Source: Galeruca laticollis
Taxonomy: Eukaryota; Arthropoda; Insecta; Coleoptera; Chrysomelidae
Reading direction: 5' to 3'
DNA length: 64,000 nucleotides
NCBI GenBank assembly: GCA_963921935.1
Contig: OY998178.1
Coordinates: forward strand, 43,330,951 to 43,394,950
Shown here: positions 55,849 to 64,000 of the stretch, in pieces
Numbering within the stretch: position 1 is the first letter of the stretch
Layout: each line of letters begins with the position of its first letter
Made by a program: the position numbers and the translations under genes
Notes under the pieces: generated by a model
Told to the model about the DNA's origin: nothing
The model's input: the letters and a program-made list of their open reading frames with translations, nothing else
Database searches by the model: none

Positions 55849-58621
55849 CACTCCAATACACGCGCCCCCTAGTGAGACATAGATACACGCGTGTCATCTG
55901 TCAGATGACTGTTCACTTATATGTCAGAAGTGAATAGTATAATTGTTTTTTCGCAATTTTGCAGGAATAATGATGCATATATGAATGAAAATGTTCATAA
56001 ATTTGTATTTGAAAAAATTATCTATATAAATCTTCAAAAATGTTAAATTATTGTAACACAGTTACCACGGTAGCTTAGTTTCAATTTTATTCCTTATTAC
56101 TGAGTTGCAAAAGGTGAATCAATTAGTAAACCTAGGAACACAACTCTTATCAGTCTTGTAAGATAGTTTGAGAGAACATAATAATGTAAAATGTATGAAC
56201 ACATTGACAATTGAGCTCCATTTCTAGATTTTGGGATTTGGAATTGACCAATAAAAAAAATACTAAAAAAACCAAGAACCCTTTTCTTTAAAAAAATTAA
56301 ACTTAAATTTCACTCTGAAACACTTTCATTACCCACACCCACGTTACATCCATCAGCACAAGAAAAGGAACAGTGTTGCAGACATAAATATTGGCCACAT
56401 TCCTTGCAAGAATATTTGGTGTATCGTTTTGTTTTATTTTCCAAACAAAATCCGGACCTGCTGAGTTGCTTGAAGCTCGTGGTGGTATTAGATCATTGGG
56501 AAGGAGTTCTCGAAGACGTGAGGTCATGGTGCGTGGCAAATTGCTGAGCTGCACTCGCATAATCAACTGATCTCTGATGAGTTCATTCCCCAGTTCACGA
56601 AGGAAAAGTCGGCGAGTTGGCACGTTTTGTCCGTTCCCCAGACTGATGACTTGGCTGTTGATACCAGCTACATTTAAAATTGCGTAAAATACCACCATTG
56701 GCCACCTTCTTGTACCTCTTTGGACATTGTAGGCACCGGACATTTTATCCACCGTGACCACACCAATTTTTTGGTGATTGTAATACGTAATCACTTCAGG
56801 TTTTCTTTTCTCTCCACTTTCTTCGTCGATTGCTCCATCCATATGCATGCTAGATATTAAGGGCACATTCTTTTTCTTATTTTGAGGTACATATAAAACC
56901 ATAGTTCCATTTTTACTGAATGCAAAAATACTTGAATACGCTTCTCTATTTTTCAAATCTTTCATCTCTGTTGGGATTTGCCATTTGTTTTTTTGAGAGT
57001 CCCCACGTACGATAGCCCATAATTTCTTGACAGAGTGTGAAGGAGAGTAGTGTCGCTGAACCAATTGTCGGCAATGATATTACGGCCTGAGTTACGCAGG
57101 GGGGTAACCATGCGTTGAACGACATCCACAGGTTTATTGCTGACTTGGAAAGGGCCCTCAAGTTGCTTGCCTGCGTAGATCTCCATGTTACACGTGTAAA
57201 AAACGCCAGAATCTACGGCTGCAAAAATTTTGATTCCGTATTTTGCAGGTTAAGAGGGAATGTATTGAACGAAGTTGCATCTACCCCTAAAGCCCTGCAG
57301 TTTCTTGTCAATGGTGACATCTTCTCCCACGTGATAACACACCTGACAGTTCATGACAAATTTTTCAAAGATGTCTCTGATTGGGGCGAGTCGATCTTAT
57401 GCTTTTCGCTCTGCTCTGGTTTGCCACTCATCGAATCTTTCAGCTATAAGTAGGAAACGGAATCTGTTGATACCCATGGTGAGGCGGAATATCTCAATTC
57501 CAAAGCCATTACTAGCCCATAAGTCTGCCAGGTTCAGCTTCCCGGATTTATGTATCCCAGCTATGTAGAGTAGGCCAATAAACGCTTTGATCTCTGTTTT
57601 GTTTGTCTTCTTAGCATCTCTAAGTCGTGAATAATTGTGTTGGACGGCATCACTATATTGGTTTGTGAAAGATACAATAATTTCCAACATGTTGTCTCAA
57701 ATAAGCAAGCCCATGATTCGAAAAATGTTTCTGTGCCTTTTCCTTGGCCGATCGGGCCAGGGAGTCTTTTCAGTAAGTTGTGGGTCCCTCTGTTCCTACT
57801 GGGGAAGGCAGTTTTTTTCCATGTAATTGAATCAATTACCTTTCTTCCCTTCTTATGGTGACAAACAAAAACAGGCTCAGTGTCATCACAGTTAGTCGAT
57901 TCTTCCGAATCATTTTGTCTTGTATCTGAGTTCTCTTCCCGTTCTTCAATCTCTTCTTCTGCATCAGTGTCAAATTCCTCTTCAGGAACTTCAGCAACAA
58001 GGTTTGAGGACCCTGAAGCTGGAGATCCAGGGTCATCTTCTTGAAAGTGTTCATCATCACTCAGGTCGCAGCCATCAAGAGGAAGTTGATGAATTTGTAA
58101 GATGTCATCAGGGTTATTCAGATCAAAGAGTTTTTTCGTCGCCGTATTGAATCTATGAAAAAGAAAACACAGTTTCAGTCAACAAACATACCAAAAACAA
58201 AATAAAACATTGATCTGAACGAAAATGGCTGAAGAAAAAAAATATTCTCATTGTGAATAGCATGAATACACGCGTGTCATCTGTGAGATGACCATGCGCC
58301 TATCAGGTAGAAAATACACATTTCTAAATAATATTGTTATCACAAGGTATTAAAAAAATTGTAACAAAAAATGTGAAAGGTGGAAATCCGAAATCGGGCA
58401 TTATGAAAAACTTACATTTTTACACGCGTGTCATCTGTGAGATTCTTTCGGCCAAAACACGCGCAAACTACACTGGACGCACGCACACCGGCAACTGAAC
58501 TGTCGAGCTAGGCGAGATTGAGGAATACTAGGGCGGGGGACCAGGCTCCCCTCCCTCCATCAAACTTATGACGAAAAAACAGAACTGGTCATCTGTGAGA
58601 TGACGCGCGTGTATTGGAGTG
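55849..58621 (-). mobile_element. piggyBac element 4, inside Harbinger
   Basis: TTAA at 55845-55848 and 58622-58625. Perfect 17-bp inverted ends CACTCCAATACACGCGC. Repeats of ACACGCGTGTCATCTGT plus AGATGAC lie near both ends (55891, 58270, 58420, 58590), likely binding sites. Length 2773 bp. Confidence 0.95.
56303..58153 (-). pseudogene. piggyBac transposase 4, third catalytic Asp replaced by Val
   Basis: The acidic N-terminus (PLDGCDLSDDEHFQEDD, then EEEFDTDAEEEIEEREE) lies at 58090-57930; an acceptor-like TTTTTCATAG precedes 58153, so a 5' intron is possible. First Asp region VTIDKKLQGFRG (~57310), followed by a stop where others have a Lys (IPS-stop-PAKYGIK, 57250). The second Asp, NIIADNWFSDTTLL, is intact. 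The third region reads KIGVVTVDKMSG, so the catalytic Asp is Val (codon GTC at about 56763). Frameshifts near 57690, 57395 and 57000, and a divergent C-terminal finger. Dead. Confidence 0.86.
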
Positions 58622-58988
58622 TTAATCCAGTATTTGTAGTACGCAGTAGATACGGCGAATTTCACCATCTATATGTATCGTGATCTAAAAAGGCACCCAG
58701 ATCGATTTTTTTTTAATTCATGCGAAAGATTGTACAGATATTTGACTTCATTCTTGCGTAAATCGAAACATATTTGCTGGATACTGGTGGAAGTACCGGG
58801 TGTCGTCGTCCGTGTTGTCGCCTTGCTACAAATACGGCGCTCGGCTCCACGGTGACAATTGCCGCCTGGTCAGAGTATAAACGGTTTCTTATAAAACAAT
58901 GTGTCAATCAACAAACAAAACGGTTGTCGTCTGTCGTTTGCCACCTCTCACGGATGGCCTGACACCCAGAAATATAAACGCGGCCTTA

Positions 58989-59175
58989 GTCTGAAGTTCC
59001 GACGGTCCCTGGTCCGATCCTAGGATTCGGCAGTCAACTTTTCAATTATTTTCCAATTTTTAAATCCATTCTGCAAATGAAATAATCGCAATTATGAAAT
59101 TTACTGGAATATTGAAACAATTGTTAATTTTTTGGAATTTTTACCATTTTTTCAATATATTTTGGAATTATTAAG

Positions 59176-59228
<53 letters not shown>

Positions 59229-59477
59229 TAATCGTAATTACAAATATACCTGTAAATTTTCAAATGCAAATCATTACCGTTATTTGCAAACGAACCATAA
59301 ACATCTGATAATGGCACTAGTGGATGTCAAGGAGCAGATGAAACTTTTTATGTCAAGTAAAATAAATTAAATAACAAACGGTAGATACTGCGGCTTACCT
59401 CAGCCTAGGCATGTGAGACATTTCCATAAAGAGAACGCACACGTTGAAACGTTTAGAAGAAGTTCATTTATATATAT
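58989..59477. other. Non-coding, AT-rich, with (TA)n
   Basis: No gene recognised; holds the microsatellite at 59178-59223. Confidence 0.5.
59178..59223. repeat. (TA)n microsatellite
   Basis: About 23 TA units, ~250 bp outside the left end of the Penelope element. Confidence 0.98.
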
Positions 59478-60144
59478 AAAACTCAGAAATATTGGGGAAT
59501 GCAGCAACAGGGAAAAAGGGAATTATTTATTGGTTTTTATCCAAGCTTTCGAAAACGTTCATTTTCATCATCAGGGACGCTACAAATAGAGGAAAAAATG
59601 GGATTATTCTCAACTCCATCAATAAAGAGATTGTACTTACATCCAATGTGAAATTATTTTCCTTTATGTAAAACATAAGATTGAAGAACTCATCACATGG
59701 CATCAGTTAGGGAAAATTGATATTCAAATTAGCATTAATATTAACAACATTGAGGCCGTTATAGGATAATATAATAATAAAAACCATAAAAACACAAAAC
59801 TTGCACGAGATTAATGTCGTAAAATTATTTTTAAACAAACACAGCCGAAAAAGGACGCTACCAAGCAGGAATATTTCCCTCCAAGACGGAAATGGAAATG
59901 GGCACTTGACATCCACTAGTACAAACACGGTAGTCGTCATTAAGCAATTTCTCGAAACGTGAGAGCGGCGCGCAGGTTCTATCTACCAACACCAATAGAA
60001 CTGCTGAGGAGGAAGGGTTCAGGCCGTAATATACGGCAAGAAGAAGAGTTCCCTTTAAACGTGACTCTCAATGCATTTCGGAAAAGATTAATTGAATGAC
60101 AGCTAATATGTAAACAAATGGATTGTTGATGTATTGTCGTATAC
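59478..60144 (-). repeat. PLE pseudo-LTR, left (inverted) copy
   Basis: Reverse-complement match to 61392-62073, with roughly 5-10% differences and a few small indels by eye, such as GGAGGAAGGG versus CCCCCCTTAG near the middle. Confidence 0.88.
59547..59574 (-). ncRNA. Hammerhead-like core, left pseudo-LTR
   Basis: Minus strand: CTGATGA (59574-59568), stem II GAAAAT-GAAC-GTTTTC (one U-G pair compared with the right copy), then GAAA (59550-59547). The stem change keeps pairing. Confidence 0.45.
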
Positions 60145-60161
60145 GTAGGTCGCTAGGATAG

Positions 60162-61271
60162 GTGAAATTGACCTACGTCATGGACGATGTGCTGGATACT
60201 GTCATTCCAGTTTCATCTTTTACACCTTTTTTTGTTAAGAAATATGTTGATGATATCATATTAGCTTTACTTAGAGAAGGGTTGAGTGAAGTTCTGAGTA
60301 CATTCAATAGTTATGATCCTTATATCCAGTTCACAATTGAAAAGGAGGACATCAATAATTCCGTACCATTTCTCGATACTAACTTTATTCGTACGACGGA
60401 TAATACGATAGTCATAGATTGGTATAGGGAACCTTGCAGTTCAGAAAGATTTTTGAATTTTCATTCATATCATAAACACTCCATAAAGGTGAATCTGGTC
60501 AAACAGATGAAAAATACAGTAATTAGAATTTCACACCCAGACTTTCACAACAAAAACTTACATATCTTACAAACCTTATTCTTGGATAATTCTTATCCCA
60601 GACCGTTACTGAATAAGTTATCATTTAGCACGTCCGCTACCATTGATGTACGAACTACCAATAGCCATCCTAATATCACTCCAATGAAAAGAGTTTCTGG
60701 TGAGGACCCAATTCACCCAATTTTCAATTCTCTACCTTATATAAGAGACTTTACACCTAGACTTTCCAGGTTATTTATGAATCTTAACAATTTCAAAATT
60801 GCAAATAAAACTATATTGACAATCAGATCATTTTATTCAGAGGCTAAAGACAAAAATCCTCTTACATTTTGTACAAATGTTGTCTATAGTATTCCTTGTC
60901 GTGATTGTCATAAACACTATATCGGCCAGACTATGAGATCGCTTTTCAACCGTATAGTCTCACATAAGAGTGATTCCAGGTTACACCCTGAAAGGTGCGC
61001 CCTTGCAGAACATGTTAACACTTTAGACCATCGAATAGACTTCGAATCAGTGAAAGTGTTGGCTACTGAGTCACATAAAACCAAGAGAACCTTCTTAGAG
61101 ATGGCCTTCATTTCACAGTCAAATAATTGCACAAATAAAAAAACAGATATCAATCATTTGAGTGAGATTTATTCCTTTTTACTGTCATTGGATAACAATC
61201 AAATACTACATAACATGAATACTTCCCAAGGTACACATAATAACAACACCTCATTACTAACATTCAATTAA
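60162..61271 (+). CDS. Penelope reverse transcriptase C-terminus plus GIY-YIG endonuclease (5'-truncated)
   Basis: The frame is open for 369 codons from Met at 60162. RT remains: VMDDVLDTVIP (end of motif B) and FVKKYVDDIILALL (motif C, the YVDD box). Thumb: FTIEKEDINNSVPFLDTNF, then DWYREPCSSERFLNFHSYH. The linker is followed by the nuclease: VVYSIPCRDCHKHYIGQTMRS (Y-I-G with the PLE C-x2-C), NRIVSHKSDSR, LAEHVNTLDHRIDF, and FLEMAFIS for the catalytic Glu. The first RT motifs are missing because the ORF begins 18 bp after the inverted pseudo-LTR. The reading frame has no internal stop, suggesting a young copy. Confidence 0.9.
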   Translation: MKLTYVMDDVLDTVIPVSSFTPFFVKKYVDDIILALLREGLSEVLSTFNSYDPYIQFTIEKEDINNSVPFLDTNFIRTTDNTIVIDWYREPCSSERFLNFHSYHKHSIKVNLVKQMKNTVIRISHPDFHNKNLHILQTLFLDNSYPRPLLNKLSFSTSATIDVRTTNSHPNITPMKRVSGEDPIHPIFNSLPYIRDFTPRLSRLFMNLNNFKIANKTILTIRSFYSEAKDKNPLTFCTNVVYSIPCRDCHKHYIGQTMRSLFNRIVSHKSDSRLHPERCALAEHVNTLDHRIDFESVKVLATESHKTKRTFLEMAFISQSNNCTNKKTDINHLSEIYSFLLSLDNNQILHNMNTSQGTHNNNTSLLTFN

Positions 61272-61391
61272 TTACCAGGGTGATGGTATGGGCAATTCCA
61301 CTGTTTTTCAACGTATATTTTTATTATTCTTGTTATTAATGTTAATATTATTATTGTTGTTACCTTAATAATGCCTTTTTGCAATCAATAT

Positions 61392-62073
61392 GTATACGAC
61401 AATACATCAACAATCCATTTGTTTACATATTAGCTGTCATTCAATTAATCTTTTCCGAAATACATTGAGAGTCACGTTTAAAGGGAACTCTTCTTTTTGC
61501 TGTATATTACGGCCTGAACCCTACCCCCCTTAGCAGTTCTATTGGTGCTGGTAGATAGAACCTGCGCGCCGTTCTCACGTTTCGAGAAATTGCTTAATGA
61601 CGACTACCGTGAACTGTTTGTACTAGTGGATGTCAAGTGCCCGTTTCCATTTCCGTCTTGGAGGGGAAGATTCCTGCTTGGTAGCGTCCAATTTCGGCTG
61701 TGTTTGTTTAAAAATGATTTTACGATATATTAATCTCGTGCAAGTATTGTGGTTTTATTGTCTTTATTATTATATTATCCTATAACAGCCTCAATATTGT
61801 TAATATTACTGCTAATTTGAATGTCAATTTTACCTTACTGATGCCATGTAATGAGTTCTTCAATATTATGTTTTACATGAAGGAGAATAATTTCACATTG
61901 GATGTAAGTACACTTTTGTCTCTTTATTGATGGAGTTGAGAATAATCCCATTTTTTCCTCTATTTGTAGCGTCCCTGATGATGAAAACGAACGTTTTCGA
62001 AAGGTTGGATAAAAACCAATAAAGAATTCTCTTTTTCCCTGTTGCTGCATTCCCTAATATTTCTGAGTTTTAT
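61392..62073 (+). repeat. PLE pseudo-LTR, right copy
   Basis: Follows the ORF after ~120 bp. It contains the CTGATGA...GAAA segment at 61975-62002 and ends near CAGAAATATT inverted (about 62070). Confidence 0.88.
61975..62002 (+). ncRNA. Hammerhead-like core, right pseudo-LTR
   Basis: CTGATGA (61975-61981), a six- or seven-pair stem II (GAAAAC-GAAC-GTTTTC, 61983-61998), then GAAA (61999-62002). Stem III could be GGTT...AACC downstream, but the expected U next to it is A here, so a complete ribozyme is not established. Confidence 0.47.
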
Positions 62074-62099
62074 TCCTAACTGGTCAGCAAAGACTAGCG

Positions 62100-62262
<163 letters not shown>

Positions 62263-62289
<27 letters not shown>
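62263..62289. repeat. (TA)n microsatellite
   Basis: About 13 TA units, the other side of the solo PLE block. Confidence 0.95.
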
Positions 62290-63806
62290 TGATACATATC
62301 CTCTATCTAAATTCTAAAGAAAATATTGAAATAAGGAAAAATGTGCATATTTGGATGTTATACTAGTGAAACACACTGTATTATCAATAATTTTAAAGTT
62401 TCAATATACAAATAAATTTTGACATTTCAATTTCGGATGACATTAATGCAGAATATACTTTATAACGATTTGAAAACAAGAATACAGATGTCTCTGTTAG
62501 CAAAAGTGCAATTATATTAAAAGAATGAAAATCTCTCTTTGTTATAGGAAAACGTAAATTCATATTTTTAAAAAAAAAAGAATTTTTTGGTAACCAAAGG
62601 AGAGGAGAATTATTTATATAGAAAGTTGAGTGAGTTGTTTTGGATATTCCCACGAGGCAACATCGAAATAAGAGTTGCCTCAAATTTATTTAAAAATATC
62701 ATAGTAATTTATATGAATATTATCAGATCATCAAATCCTGCATTGTAAAGCCAGTGCGTGTATAATTCGCGACGAATTGCATCGATAAAGTGCGGGTGAT
62801 TTTCCGATTTCTAAATTATTAATTTAGAAAGTTGTTCCTAAATTCTAAACACGGTTTGGAATACGAACGAGTTAACCAGTACCTAGTTGGTGAGTCCTGT
62901 CCGGTTTATTTACATTATTTCTCGAGAATTAATAGGCCTTTATTAAAAATATTTCAAAATTAGATGCATCTTATGGTAATAAATTCGATTGAAATTACAG
63001 TAACGTTACTCAAATAAAATTCAACGTCAAGCGAAGATAATTTTGGAATAGACAATTTAAACGGAAATTTGCGTATTTTGACATTGATATACATCAAGTA
63101 TATAATCAAACATTTTGAACTTTGATAAATTATTTAGCGAGTAGATTAATAATTATAGGTTGTCTTAATTTTAAGGTTGATAGAAAATTCTATCTTTGTT
63201 CCAGCGTTTATAATATTTTTTAAAAGTTCTAATTTCTTTGTAATTTGTTATTTGATAATATGTTATATAAATTTGAAAATTCCAATCACTCTTTGGTACT
63301 CATTTCATATTCATTTCTCATTGTATTTGATAATTTTCAGGCTATATAAATTTTGATATAACAAGTGACATTTGGTTAATTTCCTGACAGTAAAATCATA
63401 TCATATATGTCATAAGATAATTTAATTGTCTCGTAGTATATTGAACAGCAGTTACTCTAGATTTGGAATAGCGTAATACGTAATTTGGAAAATTCTTTAA
63501 AAATTTATAAATTTGAATTATTATTTGAAATATTTGATCCCTCCCTGAGATAAGAGTGAGTGAGTCGATTGTGTATTGATTTATCTTTCTCAACATAAAA
63601 TTTAATATTCATCTGAGCCGGGCATATTAATTTGACAATTGCTGTCAAGAATTTCAATAGGTTATATTCAGTGGTAAAGGCATATTCACAAGAGTGTAGT
63701 CACAATCATAAATTGTGACATCAACAAATAAAAAAATCCATATAGATAAAATCATAATATAATAATTTGTCACCCAAACGTGGGGCAAATATTATTAAAA
63801 CATAGA

Positions 63807-63807
<1 letters not shown>
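62290..63807. other. Unassigned AT-rich sequence
   Basis: No transposon domain, RNA gene or convincing ORF seen. TAGTTGGTGAGTCC at 62893 resembles a splice donor context, but nothing else supports a host exon. Confidence 0.4.

Positions 63808-63846
<39 letters not shown>
63808..63846. repeat. (TA)n microsatellite
   Basis: Run of about 19 TA units. Confidence 0.95.
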
Positions 63847-63847
<1 letters not shown>

Positions 63848-64000
63848 GTTTGTTTTATTATGAATTGTACATATTTAATTGTAGTTGGTATTAAACAATA
63901 TCGGCAATATTGTAAATAAGTAAGTATATCTCTCATTTCTTGAATATTTATGGCCCAGAACAATGGTTGTTTCAAACATATGATACAGTAATTTTCTTAA

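Larger units (their letters stand above)
55772..58855 (+). pseudogene. Harbinger transposase N-terminal fragment (interrupted)
   Basis: MRRMILLENEDDEADQNRS leads into GRYYVN, where piggyBac 4 sits. The frame continues at 58626 as PVFVVRSRYGEFHHLYRDL and HPDRFFFNSCERLYRYL. The Y-x-V...G-E-F-H-x-L...D-L...F-F pattern is the Harbinger transposase N-terminus. The DDE domain is absent; after ~100 residues the frame runs into unrelated sequence ending at 58855. Confidence 0.72.
55629..58985 (+). mobile_element. PIF/Harbinger element with TTA target, split by piggyBac 4
   Basis: TTA at 55626-55628 and 58986-58988. The ends GGCTGCGTTTATA and TATAAACGCGGCC are inverted with one mismatch. The subterminal GAGTGATAGGCGACAG-type motif is repeated at 55650-55705. 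Without piggyBac 4 it is only ~580 bp and encodes just the transposase N-terminus, so it is a deletion derivative. Confidence 0.82.
59478..62073 (+). mobile_element. Penelope-like element with inverted pseudo-LTRs
   Basis: A 5'-truncated reverse transcriptase/GIY-YIG ORF lies between two ~670-bp inverted repeats (59478-60144 and 61392-62073). Each starts inside with GTATACGACAATAC and ends outside near CAGAAATATT. Inverted or partial pseudo-LTRs are a known feature of PLEs. Both outer ends lie close to (TA)n. Each repeat holds a hammerhead-like core about 90-100 bp from its outer end. Confidence 0.85.

Noticed and set aside
61999..62025. A complete three-stem hammerhead in the right pseudo-LTR
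   Set aside because: The core and stem II are good, but the stem III closing base next to the core is A rather than U and no stem I partner is visible, so only a hammerhead-like core is claimed.
62700..63000. Possible 5' UTR/splice donor of a host gene
   Set aside because: Only a GTGAGT-like donor context is seen; there is no coding exon, promoter or conserved motif to support it.

Overview
This window is AT-rich eukaryotic DNA, almost certainly from an insect. The transposon types (piggyBac, pogo with a C-terminal PHD-like finger, Crypton, Penelope, Harbinger, MULE, long-TIR Tc1/mariner relatives, RNase H-bearing LINE) would suit a repeat-rich genome such as a leaf beetle's, but that is inference. 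I recognise no host gene, tRNA or rRNA. Nearly everything is transposable elements inserted into one another. Where boundaries could be read, target-site duplications (TSDs) give the order of insertion.

Region 1-8.2 kb. A hAT element (288-4275, 8-bp TSD TTTCTTAG) is split by copies of a non-autonomous element that carries a ~174-bp tandem array. Next comes a piggyBac (4804-7129, TTAA) whose long ORF has Asp-to-Asn at the second catalytic position. A degenerate Tc1/mariner-like remnant follows (7565-8220, minus).

Region 8.2-19.2 kb. A broken Ty3/Gypsy element holds a LINE fragment in its reverse transcriptase and an unclassified DNA transposon (11931-18334, TSD GCA) in its integrase. That transposon contains a 5'-truncated LINE with an RNase H domain (13353-17218, TSD TCTTACTA), which in turn contains an apparently intact piggyBac (14105-17106). 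This is four-level nesting.

Region 20-26.7 kb. A pogo element is interrupted by a Penelope-like element (PLE) fragment and by a 0.57-kb foldback. Downstream is a Crypton-type tyrosine recombinase gene with a large terminal hairpin.

Region 26.7-37.2 kb. A ~10.5-kb element has ~190-bp terminal inverted repeats and a large unassigned gene on the minus strand. It contains a mariner with ~0.7-kb TIRs, a copy of the tandem-array element, and a 3.3-kb insertion holding a Crypton fragment, THAP-like exons and a PLE-like inverted pair in (TA)n. A second long-TIR mariner (37304-41798) contains a 1.76-kb solo LTR.

Region 42-55.3 kb. A second Crypton pseudogene is followed by a CR1/L2-like LINE on the minus strand, dissected by a piggyBac, a 5'-truncated LINE, a hairpin element and a MULE with introns and a SWIM finger.

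Region 55.6-64 kb. A Harbinger contains a fourth piggyBac, whose third catalytic Asp is Val. After it comes a PLE with ~670-bp inverted pseudo-LTRs, then (TA)n arrays and unassigned sequence.

The two most interesting themes are hammerhead-ribozyme-like cores (CUGANGA - stem - GAAA) recurring at PLE-type termini, and an AGTATATTA-plus-hairpin architecture shared by three insertions, two of which carry tyrosine recombinase genes.
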